NCBI RefSeq assembly: GCF_000787575.1
Contig: NW_012236522.1
Span: 124,001-188,000, forward strand
Reading direction: 5' to 3'
Length of the DNA: 64,000 nucleotides
From: Acytostelium subglobosum LB1
Taxonomy: Eukaryota > Evosea > Eumycetozoa > Acytosteliales > Acytosteliaceae
Within the stretch, counting starts at the first letter, position 1, and each line of letters starts with the position of its first letter. The notes beneath the pieces were generated by a model. That model worked only from the letters and a program-made list of their open reading frames with translations, was not told where the DNA came from and made no database searches. A program made the translations under genes and the position numbers. Positions 33,586 through 44,427 of this stretch are shown piece by piece.

Positions 33586-34073
33586 TCATTATTTGATTGT
33601 TTGATTGATTATCTCTATGTCATTCAGTAAAATGAATGATCATGATCAAAAAAATGTTCAAAGTATGCCTTTGCTAGCCCTGCACAGCTTCCAATCTTTT
33701 TCAAAGATTTTTGAACATCCATCGAAAAACGATTAGTTTTTTTCAGTCACTTGTTTGTTTTTTCCTTTTTTTGGTTGTTTTTTGATCATTTCGATGTACG
33801 TGGGGGGGGCTATTGGGCATTGTGCCCATGATGGAGGCCCTCCAGATCTAATAGTTGTCCGAAGGATAAATAAAATCTATCAATCACACACATGATCACC
33901 TCAACCGATTGATACCAACTTTCGTACATCACAGCCAACCAATCCTTCAATCACACACAATCATTTCAATAACTCAAGAATTCAGACTCTTGACAATTCA
34001 TTCATTCGTTCATCAATTACTCTTACTAATATTTATAAATAGATAAACAGATATAATAATAATAATTATAATC
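33586..34073. other. Divergent spacer with T-tracts, G8 run and two hairpins
   Basis: No protein gene. The stretch holds several T tracts (33725-33785), a run of eight G (33802-33809), and directly after it two short perfect hairpins: 33814-33828 (TGGGCA, loop TTG, TGCCCA) and 33832-33844 (TGGAG, loop GCC, CTCCA). A TATA-like AT block sits just before the gene at 34074. Confidence 0.45.
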
Positions 34074-36527
34074 ATGATTCACAGATATAGTACAATACTA
34101 TATTATTTATTTATATTTCTAATAATAAATGGTAATTTGTTCAAAGCTCAGTACCCGGACTCACTCAATGGTGGATCATGGGTTGACTTTGGTCTTGCAA
34201 CAAATTGGGTGTCTGGCATCAGACCAAATGCAAGTACACAGGCCAAGGTTACTGTGCAGAGTTCAGACGTAGGAACTTATTTGGCCAAAGAGATGGAGTT
34301 GTACTCCTTGCAGTTGGCCATCCCATCATCTTCGCCATTAGCCGGAACAGTCAGATTCTTCCTCAGCACACAGCTCAACATTTCAACCAACTTATGGGTG
34401 GCATCACATGGAGAGTTCATCTTTGACTTTGCCCATGGTGGTATTGGTAGCCATGTGCTACCAAGACCCAACAAGCTCAAAGTCAATGACGTTGGTGACT
34501 ATTACCAGAACTACGTGAGTGCCAACACACTGGCCGAGATCAAGGGCACGATGAGATTCGTCATCCCGGGCACTGTACAATCCAACAATGACGTCCGATT
34601 CCTTGGCGCAACAGTCAATGCCTCGATGGACCCATTGATCAACGTCCAAGATCCCAACGAAGAGCATGGCTACATCAAGTCACTCAATGGCATTGTCAAC
34701 TTTAACAACTCCCAACTCATCATTAATGTTTATCACATGACAACAGTATGTGTAATACTTATGGCTTGTAACATCGCACATTGTACCTAACAAACCAACT
34801 ACCTTTGATCGCTCTAGTCATCAATGATTCATACATTGACAACAAGTAATGTGGACACTGGATTCTTGATTGTGAATGGAAGTGTTGACCTCAATTTGTC
34901 ATCATTCAATGTTGTTAACAATGCAACATTTGGTATGAGTGGAGTAATGAGCATGCAATCATCCAAGTGTAACTTCAGCACTGTCAATATCACAAGTGGT
35001 TCATTCAACATCAACAATGTAAGTTCACGGAGCTATCACGCCCTCACGCATTGTCTAACCTGTCCCTGCCATTAGAACTCCAACATGACATTGTTCAACT
35101 CGACATCATATATGAAGGATCTAACACTTGGTGCTGGATCGACTTTCCTCAAGATGGACAAGAGCAAGGTGTCATTAAGCGGTACATTGTCAGTTGCTTC
35201 TAACAAAACGACTACTTCATCGTCGGTCTCGACTGGATCATTTATGACCAGTGCATTGAGTGACTTCAAGTCAAGCACACTATCAGTAGGCGGTACCACA
35301 ACAGTCAACGGTGCACTCAATGCTGACAAATCATCAGTGTCATTCGGAGGACAGTTTGAGATCGGTGGCTCGGGTTCAGTCATGATGACCAACACTCAGA
35401 TGTCATTCACATCTGGTGCCAAGTGTGAGACGACGCAGTCATCAGGATCCATTGCTCTAATGAACACAACATTCAACAACCAAGGAACTTTCAATCATGG
35501 TGGATCATTGCTGGTCGATCCAACAAGCTCGATCACCAATGAAGGCAAGTTCTTCTTCACCAAGTCTGTCACAAGAGGAGTGACCACCGCACCCAAAGGT
35601 CTCCTTGGCAGGAGTATACAGGACACTCTCTTCCCAAGTTTCCTCAACAAGGAGGAGGCATTTATCCCTGGCATCGGAGTAACAATCAACATCGAGATGA
35701 ACATTGCTAATCATCAAACAATGAATGTTGCGGCCAATGCACAAGTCCAATCATTCATTCAAAGCTCAGGATTGACTCTACTTCAAAGTGGTGGCTCATT
35801 GCAATCCAAGAATGATATTATAATCAATGGAGGTGCATTGTTAGGTCAAGGCTCACTGTCTACCACCACCGTGACCTCAGCGGCCATCGGTAGCTCTTCA
35901 ACACTAAACAATGTTAAGTTTAACGGTGACCTCAACATCCAAGACTCCCTTTCAAATGTCACACTTCTTGTCAACAATGCTACTTCATACTCAACTTGTA
36001 AGTTCACAAGGGTCCTGAATCATTCCGCAGATCACTAACAAACTATCCTATCAAAAAATCAAACAGTGGACATCAATGGAACAGCTAGTCTGAATGGAAT
36101 CTTCACGGTGATGGTCACAACAGAGATGTTAAAGTCACCAAATGATGCAAATTCAACAATAACATTGCATGTGATTACATTCCCAGAGAACAGGACAAAG
36201 GGCGAGTTCAATGGCCTCGCCATCAAGGTATTCAATCCTCAATCAGGTAAACAAGAAGATGTACCAGCTTGCAAGGCCTCTATATCCAGGACAACCACCT
36301 CCTTAGCACTACTTGTTGAGCCAGACTCACAAGACTGCAGGACACCAGGAGAAAGTGGTGGTGGCAGTTCCACACAAGTATCCAAGACGCTTATTATAGC
36401 AGTAGTTATACCAATAGTGGTAGTGATTGCTGCAGTTGGAACACTACTATTCTTCAAACCAAAAATTACCAGATACATTGCACTTCGTCGAGAGCAAAAG
36501 ATGAGCTCAAATATGATCAGGATGTAA
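34074..36527 (+). CDS. Type I membrane glycoprotein with beta-helix-like ectodomain, 751 aa
   Basis: Four exons: 34074-34745, 34818-35018, 35076-35997 and 36067-36527 (introns 72, 57 and 69 bases). A signal peptide (YYLFIFLIINGNLFKA) is followed by a large ectodomain with many N-x-S/T sites. Near the start is GGSWVDFGLATNWVSGIRPNA, similar to the W...NW..G..P motif that opens many bacterial beta-helix adhesins. The body is repetitive Ser/Thr/Asn/Gly strands (for example SVSFGGQFEIGGSGSVMMTN), consistent with a parallel beta-helix. Near the C-terminus is a single membrane helix (TLIIAVVIPIVVVIAAVGTL) and a short basic tail (KPKITRYIALRREQK). A role in adhesion or surface recognition is inferred only. 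I do not recognise a named family. Confidence 0.8.
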
Positions 36528-36557
36528 ATAGATCAATCAATGACTCCAATCCTCCAC

Positions 36558-36602
<45 letters not shown>
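36558..36602. repeat. CAAT tetranucleotide microsatellite
   Basis: About eleven uninterrupted copies of an ATCA unit in the short spacer between two convergent genes. Confidence 0.95.
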
Positions 36603-36684
36603 CCGACAGTCCACATGTTGAACACTGGACCCAACAACTAGTAATACTACAAGGATGGATGGAGCAGATACTCCACGCCTCCAA

Positions 36685-39204
36685 TTAAAATATATTTACA
36701 TTACTGTTATAGTATCGATAGTCTGTGTTGCCAAGGCCATTGGTATTCCTGTGGCTGCTGCCACTACTGCTAGTGCTACTGGTGCTGCTGTTGCTGCTGT
36801 GTAGGTGGATCATTGATTGACTGATCATGTTGTTATACTCTTCCATCAGTTGTCTGTACTTCTCACGTAGGATGAGGTACTTGGAACGTTCGGCCTCGGC
36901 AATCTTCTTTATCTTGACCAACTCCATATCCTTCAACGAGGCCAAACTATATATCTCCTCTATCTCTAGGAGCTTGCGTTGAATCACCTCTGATGGAGAT
37001 GGATGTCCATGTCCATGTGCATGACTATGACTCTGAGCATGATGACCGTGACCATGTCCATGTGAATGACCAGTTGATTGATCGTGTGTATAACTTGATG
37101 AGGTCCTGGCGTGATGGTTATGGACTGGAGATATGACCTCAGAGTTGCGTCTGCCCATTCGACCCATGCTAGGAGAGAGTGGTGATGATGCGGTGGGTAT
37201 TGAACCCTGGTGTGACCTGCGAAGGAATGACTCCACCTCGAACGATAGGTTGGCCAGTGGCAACTTGCCCTCGCCATGTGTTGGTGAGCTGGGGAACTTG
37301 TTCTCGTTGACCAAGGTGTTGATGTGGTGCACATGCCAAGGCAGGAGACTATGATTGTTTGATGGCTTGGGTCGTTGAGGCGTCACCCTATAGCCCTCGC
37401 TACAGAACTGCGCCAAGGAGATGTTGCTAAACTGCGACAGATCACCCATCTCTGAGAATGTGTCGCCATCCTGCAGTGCATACCTCCTCCTTGATACCGG
37501 TTCTTCATGTTGAAGAATGGCAGACAACTTCTGCACCTCACCTCTGAGGATGGCTGAGCGTAGTCTGTCCTTCTGAGCCCTGTACGCCACACGAACGACC
37601 GCGTCCTCCTTCTCCTTCACCTCTCTGAAAGCCTTGAGCTCGAGGTAGTCCACCTGCCTGCTCTCCTCCTCCAACAATGACTTCAACTCTATCAACTTGT
37701 TGCCGAGATAGTTGGACCGTCTCATCTCCACGTATATAATATCCTTGACTCGCTTGATCTCCTCATCCTTCTTGAGCAACTGTTTGTTCAAGTGTGCAAT
37801 GTCTCTCTTCTCCTCGGTCCAGAACCGATCGTTTGAGTGAGTGATACCATGATCGGATCCAGATGATGATGATGACGATGATAATGATGACGACGACGAG
37901 GATGATCCAAGATGATTGTGAACTGATGTACATTGTGATTGGCCACCTGGACATAGATTCTCAAATGAGAAGCTCTCATTCAATCTATTAATGTCCAACC
38001 TGCTACTGCCTCCACGTAGATTACATATTGATGCCAGGCTCCTTTTAAGTTCTGATTGATTGAGTGAGGCTCTGTGAGTGGAATGATTCCTTGGTGTACA
38101 AATAGACGACGACTTACTTGTGATGTGATCAATGTTATCCATTGAGGTCTTCTTGTGGTTCTCTGCCACGCGAAGGAGATGACCTATCTCCTTCTCTTTG
38201 TTGTTGATCTCACTCCTGATGCACTGGACCTCGAGCCCCCACTTGTCCTTCTCCGATCGCACCAAATGGGACAGCTCGGTGAACTTCTCTTGTAGGTTCT
38301 GCACCTTCATCGATTCAAGTGTACTCCTGCACTTGACACGATCCAGCTCCACATCCTTATTCTGAAACGAGGACATTAGATCAGAGACCGACTCCTCTTT
38401 GTTCTTTGTCTTTTCATGTTGCTGTGATGATGAGCCCCAGAATGACAGGTTGATCGACGGCATGCCTTGATGCGCAGTGTGAACGTGTCCATGAAGATAG
38501 CTACTCAGACTCGGCATTGAAGATATCTTTGGCGAGCCAGACAGCTGAGGCGATTGCAAACTTGTGCTCTCGATGGCGGTCAACACTTTGTATCGTTCAA
38601 TCTTGTCCTTGGGCTCGCCATGCGAGTGAATGAACTGATCATCTTCATAAAAGTCCTTGATGTAGGCTGCTATCTGCTCCTTGTACTCCTTGATGCCATT
38701 GAGCAACTTGATTGAATCCATCTTGTCCTTCTCGGCCATTCTAGTCAGTCGCTCAATCTCCTTCTCTCTCGTATCGATACTGTTTGATAACAAATCCTTG
38801 ACTGATGCATGGTCCGTTGTCCTTGGTTTGAATGTTGTTGTGGATGTACTTGAGCTTGTGCTGCCTTCATCATCAAAGGATGGTGGCGATGTATTGGAAC
38901 CATGAGATGGCGATGTATTGGAATCGTCTCGGGATTTGTTGTTATTACTCTTTGTTCTAGTTGACAAAGATAGAGATTTTAATGAACTGGATAGGAGTGA
39001 CACGCCTGCTCCTGCATCTCTCAACAATTTATGTTTTGGCTTCTTGTTGGTTGGCTGTCCTATCAGGTCACTTTGGTATATGAATTCATATTGTTGGTGT
39101 TCATCCTCCTCTTCAACATGTTCTACTAAGGACTCTTCATAATTCCTTCTTAATTCTACCAAGTCAACATTTGATGTTATTCTCTTTATCCCCTCCATCA
39201 TCAA
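36685..39204 (-). CDS. Large coiled-coil protein with His-Gly-rich stretch, 839 aa
   Basis: Single exon. The protein has several predicted coiled-coil segments (STLESMKVQNLQEKFTELSH; LVKIKKIAEAERSKYLILRE; IELKSLLEEESRQVDYLELK) separated by Ser-rich low complexity. Near residues 700-730 is a His/Gly-rich stretch (HSHGHGHGHHAQSHSHAHGH), a possible metal-binding or flexible linker. Two segments share the pattern 'diS..KD.E..R' (DLLSNSIDTREKEIERLTRM, DLMSSFQNKDVELDRVKCRS, LNKQLLKKDEEIKRVKDIIY), so the coil may be built of a repeated unit. No catalytic domain, signal or membrane segment is seen. A scaffold or cytoskeletal role is only a guess. Confidence 0.75.
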   Translation of the reverse strand: MMMEGIKRITSNVDLVELRRNYEESLVEHVEEEDEHQQYEFIYQSDLIGQPTNKKPKHKLLRDAGAGVSLLSSSLKSLSLSTRTKSNNNKSRDDSNTSPSHGSNTSPPSFDDEGSTSSSTSTTTFKPRTTDHASVKDLLSNSIDTREKEIERLTRMAEKDKMDSIKLLNGIKEYKEQIAAYIKDFYEDDQFIHSHGEPKDKIERYKVLTAIESTSLQSPQLSGSPKISSMPSLSSYLHGHVHTAHQGMPSINLSFWGSSSQQHEKTKNKEESVSDLMSSFQNKDVELDRVKCRSTLESMKVQNLQEKFTELSHLVRSEKDKWGLEVQCIRSEINNKEKEIGHLLRVAENHKKTSMDNIDHITSKSSSICTPRNHSTHRASLNQSELKRSLASICNLRGGSSRLDINRLNESFSFENLCPGGQSQCTSVHNHLGSSSSSSSLSSSSSSSGSDHGITHSNDRFWTEEKRDIAHLNKQLLKKDEEIKRVKDIIYVEMRRSNYLGNKLIELKSLLEEESRQVDYLELKAFREVKEKEDAVVRVAYRAQKDRLRSAILRGEVQKLSAILQHEEPVSRRRYALQDGDTFSEMGDLSQFSNISLAQFCSEGYRVTPQRPKPSNNHSLLPWHVHHINTLVNENKFPSSPTHGEGKLPLANLSFEVESFLRRSHQGSIPTASSPLSPSMGRMGRRNSEVISPVHNHHARTSSSYTHDQSTGHSHGHGHGHHAQSHSHAHGHGHPSPSEVIQRKLLEIEEIYSLASLKDMELVKIKKIAEAERSKYLILREKYRQLMEEYNNMISQSMIHLHSSNSSTSSTSSSGSSHRNTNGLGNTDYRYYNSNVNIF

Positions 39205-40131
39205 AATTTGATGGATTATTAAATTAATTAATTATTCTATTATTATTATTATTATTATTATAATTACTTATTATACACTTTGTTTCTTTATCTGTATCTG
39301 TATGAATATGTTGAAGTGTGTACATAAGTACTTTATCCTTTTCCGATCCACACAAACACACACTTAAGTGTCATTCATTGTAATGTTGACAACAGTACTA
39401 AGTATGGGGGGTAGAGAGTCCTACAAACACAACCCTCCCACTCTCACTGACAACCAGATGTGTGTGTGTGTTATATGTTCATTACTTATCTTCGAAGATA
39501 AATAACTTAAATCTTATTTTCCTTAGTTTTAGAGCTTTCTAGTTTTTTAGATATATATAAATATTTCCTTTTTTAGTACTTCCAGGGCAACTTATAGACC
39601 TTTGTAACCACTCAGTGTTAGTTGTAGTAGTGTGTATTAAGGAAGAGCACGTGATCATTCATTCATTCATCCATCCATTCAATTAATATTGTAGTATGTA
39701 TTAAATGATTTTAATTTATTAGATAGATGTATGTTTGATTGGTTGATTGATTGATTGTGTTTGTTACATTCGTTGGTTTGTTGCTGTTTGGACCAAAGAT
39801 TGACCATAATATATTCTCGGTGGCGGCATGGAAGTGTTGTTGTTGAGTGAGGTAGGTGAATGAGATTGAATGAGTTGGAGTGTTTGAATAGATGGACTGG
39901 CGGATCGATCGTGTCCATGTGCGAGAGAGAATGAGTTAAAATGAGATGAATGGATGGATGGATGGCTGGAGGGAAGGAAGACTGATAGCTAAGGGATGGT
40001 TGTGTTGTTGTTGTTTGATATTACTAATATTTATAATTCTGCTGTTGCTGATGCCTGCTTGCCTGTCTGCTTGCTTGAAATTGGCTTGCACACTTGCTTG
40101 CTGCTAGCAGCTCGCCACTTGACTGACACGG
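39205..40131. other. Intergenic spacer, no gene seen
   Basis: The stretch is AT-rich with TTATTATTATT next to the start of the coiled-coil gene, several T runs (39518-39575), and TGAA/TGAT/GGAT tetranucleotide runs (39660-39680, 39740-39756, 39950-39970). A CTTGC/TGCTTGC-rich patch at 40050-40105 looks like simple sequence. The 3' UTR of the next minus-strand gene lies at its right end. Confidence 0.4.
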
Positions 40132-41137
40132 TTAATGAGAGTCAGAGGCTGAAGAAGACTTCTTTTTAAGTTCGTTGTAGTGATCCCTTAGCTTGGGGTT
40201 CACTTGATTTAGATATATCTCTTTGGACTTGGAGTAGTCTGGCACCTTCTGACTCTGCTTGTTCAATGAGTACATAAAGTAGAGTGGCACTGCGCCAAAC
40301 ATCAAGAAGAATGGTTTCGAGAAGTCAACGCCATCATCATTCTGTGAGATCGATCAGGTGATCAGTCGAGTTCGTGTGAAGATGTGTTAGATTCGTCATA
40401 TCCTGCATCAAGTCCAATCGGTCAATCAATCAATCAATGCATACCGTTCTGTTCAAGAAGTAACCTCTGGACTCAGTCTCCTCCTTCCACTCCTCGTGAT
40501 GATGCTCGTCGTGGTGCTCCTCACCGTGATGCTCCTCGTGGTGATGCTCCTTGTGATGACCGTGGTCGTGGTGATCAGCGGCTCCCTTGTGACCAGCAGC
40601 GGCGCCCTTGTGATGGGCGTCGTCGTGGTGGGCGGCATCATGATGGCCGTGGTCATCGTGGTGCTCATCGTGATGGCCGTGGTCGTCGTGGTGACCGCTG
40701 TCAAACAGACCGTACTTGTCGGTGGCGCGCAGCATCTCCTCCTCGGTCTCGTAGAGGTGGGTGGGGGAGGGCTCCAAGTTGACCGGGTATTCGGTGTGGT
40801 CGATGTGATAGCCTGGCGTCGAAGTGATGTCTGTGCCAGTGATGCGGTTGCGAACAACCTCGTAGAGGTTGCGGCCGTTCTGCGCGGGGCCGGAAGTCTG
40901 CTCAAAGAACAAGTCGTTCTCGTGAGCGAGAGCCTCCTCCTTTGCCAACAGCTGATCCTGTGCGCGCAAATCCTCGATCGTCACTCTGCTGTGTGATTCT
41001 GCTGTTGTTGGCTCGCTGCCGTGCTCTCCATGCTGTGGTTGATGCTGAGTCGACGATGAGAAGTATCTTGCAGCCATCACTGATCCACATTGTCTCTGAG
41101 CGACTCCTCCCAATATACGTGTTCCAAGTCTGATCAT
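40132..41137 (-). CDS. Mitochondrial membrane protein with His/Asp-rich linker, 300 aa
   Basis: Exons 41137-40445 and 40341-40132 join across a 103-base intron to 300 residues. The start MIRLGTRILGGVAQRQCGSV, followed by AARYFSSS, is a good mitochondrial presequence with a likely cleavage motif. A conserved-looking soluble part follows (LYEVVRNRITGTDITSTPGY, EYPVNLEPSPTHLY). Then come about 80 residues made mostly of His, Asp, Glu and Ala (GHHDDHGHHDEHHDDHGHHD). The end holds RGYFLNRT|NDDGVDFSKP and one membrane helix (FFLMFGAVPLYFMYSL) with a charged tail (YSKSKEIYLNQVNPKLRDHY). The layout recalls single-pass accessory subunits of respiratory complexes (for example complex I ESSS-type), but I cannot prove it. 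The upstream in-frame Met codons lie in leader sequence, so I chose 41137. Confidence 0.7.
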
Positions 41138-42110
41138 TCTCTCTGTATATGTAGATATATATATATATGATGTTTGCTGTGTAAAGGGTGTGTACGTGCG
41201 CTCTGACAAGTTGTTCTAGTCTAATATACAAGTTTGAACTTATTGTCCGATCGATCGATTATGCCGATAATATGATTGATGATGTTGTGTTTGACCTGAG
41301 GAACAACAACAACACTACTTCACAACTACAATGACAACAACTACTCTTCTTGTATGATTGATTGATGATGATCTACAACACTAATGCGAGTGAATGAAAA
41401 GGATGAATGACTGACAGAGTGCGTGTTGGTGTGCCAAAAAGTTGGAAAATGAAGATAATGCGTGCGAGGTGATGAAAGAGCCGTCTGCCCCTAAGTGCCA
41501 CTTCAAACAACACTGATGAGCAAAAAAATTAATTCAAACTGAGCATTAATGATCAAAGAGAGAGTGGCACCATGTCCTACAACCAGTGTTACAACTTTAA
41601 AGCAACGTTACCCTTTAAAACATGTTTAGGTGAGAGCATGTCAACAATCAATGATTGAACTTACCAATCATTCAATCAATCATAACTATCCAATCAATCA
41701 ATCAATGAATCACTAGTCTACATGTCAAGCACGATGGCCCACTTCCCCCACCATCTGCAGCATTGTACTTTGAACCTCTCATCAGTCTGTCAACATACAC
41801 ACACTCACACTTCGCAGTCACTCGGTGTGAATGAGTACTACTAAGTGTGTTAACATCATTAGAATGAAGGGAGGAGGCAAGCAGTGGGAGAGAGAGAGAG
41901 GAGGAGCTTGAGTGTAGAGTTGAGTATGGGTTGGTCAATGTTCAATCAGTCATTCAAGAGATGACATTACATGTATAAAGTAGTGGATTCATTCATTCAT
42001 TCATTCAACTTCCACCATTACACATCATCATCTCCAACATTATATATATATTTATTATTTAACAATCTGTTGTTACTACTACTACCACATATATAATACA
42101 ATATAAAGGA
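41138..42110. other. Divergent spacer between the His-rich mitochondrial gene and the GPCR
   Basis: No supported gene. A TATATATATA block (41155-41170) lies just before the mitochondrial gene. TCAA/CAAT runs lie at 41660-41705, TTCA repeats at 41990-42010, and a TATATATATTTATT block at 42042-42060 precedes the GPCR start. Confidence 0.4.
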
Positions 42111-43420
42111 ATGGGAGGAGACTTCCAACTATGCTCAATGGTTATATCAAATGGGAATGTGACAACTTTATACATTTCCAATTTGGTTGGTGCCTTATTG
42201 TCAATGCTGGCAACACTATTCAATATTGTCTGTTACTTGTTGGCACGTTATAGACAAGTAGTACGCAAGCGAAGAAGATACCACCAACAACTACCAGCTA
42301 CCAATGGTGCCATTGACACCAAACCATTGCTCAACAGACTTCGTGTTGGGAGTGAGGAGCACCAAGATGAGGAGGATATAGTGTCAAAGGAATACTCGAT
42401 AAACAACTCATCAATGTCTGAGTTGTTCCAGGATAGGGACACCGAGTCCTTGCCCCTCTCGCCCAAATCCTCTCCAAAATGTACAATGTCATTGTCGCCA
42501 CAACGTCTATCTGGTGTAACGCCACAACAAGGATATCATCATCATCACAAGATGGACAATGATGAAGTGACCAAACCTATGATCAATCATTTAGTATTCT
42601 GCTTATCCATTGCAGACTTTATTGCATGCTCTGCCATTGTATTCTCCCAATTATGTATGCTGCTCAAAGTAGAATTTGTCCATCAGTTCAACTTCTGTGT
42701 CTACATCCGCTGCATCATACACTTTGGATTCCTATCATCATTCCTCTGGACAAACTGTACGGCCCCTTACTCATTGCCCCGGAAACGGCACCCAACTAAC
42801 ATCTATCTCTCACCTTAGGTATCGCCTACCACTTGCTTCGAGAGACTTATGGAGGAGACAGACCATATAGAGTACCATTGATTGTGTTCCATTTGATTGG
42901 ATGGGGCGTATCCCTTGGTAGTGTGGCAGTGTTCCTGTTTGGACACTTTATCACTAGGAATGAGGTCACAGGATGGTGTTCAATCAATGATACTTATCAG
43001 TTCTATTTCTGGGTGTTGCCATTGGCCGGCTCACTACTCTGGAACATGCTCTGCTATGTACTCATCTATGTCAAGTTTAGAAAGGTGCTCTCGTTCAATA
43101 AGTTTGGACAGCAATCACATCAACTACAACGACACATTGCCAAGAAACTATCTCTCTACATGGCGGCATTCATTCTAAGCTGGATCTGGGACATCATCAA
43201 TCACACCGTCTTTTATGCCGTGAAGCAATGTCCACCATTCTGGATGTGGGTACTCCAAGACCTATTCTCTCCTTTACAAGGTAAGTGTATAATTTGATTG
43301 ATTGATTGATTGGTCGATCGAGTGTGGTCGATGGAAGAGTGATTGCACTGACACATCACGTCATACATAGGATTCTTCAACTTCATTGTCTATTCATTTG
43401 CCAACTTGAAACAACTTTAG
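42111..43420 (+). CDS. Class E (cAMP receptor-like) GPCR with very long first cytoplasmic loop
   Basis: Three exons (42111-42756, 42819-43280, 43371-43420; introns 62 and 90 bases) give 385 residues. The second splice site restores FLWTNC|IAYHLLRETYGG, and the third LQ|GFFNFIVYSFANL, both typical of the cAMP/cAMP-like receptor family of social amoebae. Seven membrane helices can be placed: about 20-45, 157-178, 190-215, 232-255, 275-300, 320-343 and 352-375. Loop 1, between helices 1 and 2, is about 110 residues long (RKRRRYHQQLPATNGAIDTK through QQGYHHHHKMDND); other class E receptors have a short loop there. The C-terminal tail is almost absent (ANLKQL), although cAMP receptors usually carry a long phosphorylated tail. 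The long loop is rich in Ser-Pro (LPLSPKSSPK, SLSPQRLSG), which may be the regulatory phosphorylation region. Confidence 0.9.
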
Positions 43421-44427
43421 AAACTGCCAACAACAAGACAGTATAACGTGTATCAAAGTGATGTGTATTCCTCATCATTTCCATTTCCAACTCACAATTC
43501 CGAATCATGGGCCATACTATATACCACGATAATTGATTATTTATATAAAGCCATCGATGGCTTTCCATCACCAACAACATATTAACGAACTAACAAACAT
43601 CCCTTAGTTTCATTTATTGTTGACCCCGAAAGGTTTTAAACTAATTAAGATCATTGAATTGAATGGGTTTCGAGTACTCCATTAGTACACCTCTTGTGGA
43701 TATGAATGTACACAATTTAAAAGTACATCATCACCTTAACAAAGTAAGTAAGTAAATATCATGATTGATTATTGGTAAACTAAAGTTAGCTGGTTTGTTT
43801 GTGGATGATGGAAAGACGTGAAAGGGGGTTGCCCCTTGAAAACAATAAAAAAAGCAAAACGTTGAGGACCTTGGACGAATACCTTTCGTTTGACGTTTCT
43901 TTTGGGGTGTTGGGCCTCGGGTGGGGGTGTCAACAGTTGATCGTTTGATGTGGTGATGGTATGTTTGTGTGAAGCAAAGTATAGGCTGACACTGATTTAC
44001 TAATTGATTGTCTATCTATCTATCACCCTGCTGCCCAAAACACAACAAGTATCACTATCAATAAGCCTTGTTCTCCTTTGCTTTAGCTTTATTACCCTTA
44101 CCCATTATATCTAATCAACGTCACTTCACTAACAACTCACATCACTCACTGTTGCCCACTTATCTCAAGGAAAGTTACACCTTCTACAACTACTCCCTCA
44201 TCCTCAAAGGTTCAACTTCATCATCAAGTTACAACACCATCATCAACTTACAAGCAACAACTTGAATCGATTCTGACTCCAATCAATCATACATACATAA
44301 TTATTACACATATATACATATATATATACATATACATACAAGTGGAACACATTCCCCCGACAGGATAATAAGACATTGACTGGACTTGTCCAACAACCAT
44401 CAATCACAAATCAAACACACAGCAAAC
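43421..44427. other. Spacer with possible structured element, no protein gene
   Basis: Between the GPCR and the PH-domain gene. At 43822-43898 are nested short inverted repeats: AAGGGG/CCCCTT with a GTTG loop (43822-43837), AAACGT/ACGTTT (43857-43862 with 43893-43898), and inside it ACGAA/TTCGT (43875-43879 with 43885-43889). A G-rich run follows (43904-43928), resembling the GT-rich boxes bound by G-box factor in Dictyostelium. The rest is CAAC/TCA-rich leader with TATATA repeats (44310-44330). Confidence 0.4.

Noticed and set aside
36558-36602. Regular short repeats as a CRISPR array
   Set aside because: Plain tetranucleotide microsatellite with no spacers, in a eukaryotic genome.
41514-41542. 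C box (TGATGA) and D box (CTGA) about 20 bases apart, snoRNA-like
   Set aside because: Far too short for a C/D snoRNA, and both motifs are frequent by chance in TGAT-rich DNA. No terminal stem is seen.
44068-44265. Short hydrophobic frame upstream of the PH-domain gene
   Set aside because: It starts at a non-ATG codon and lies in a CAAC-rich leader region; probably the 5' untranslated part of the PH-domain gene.
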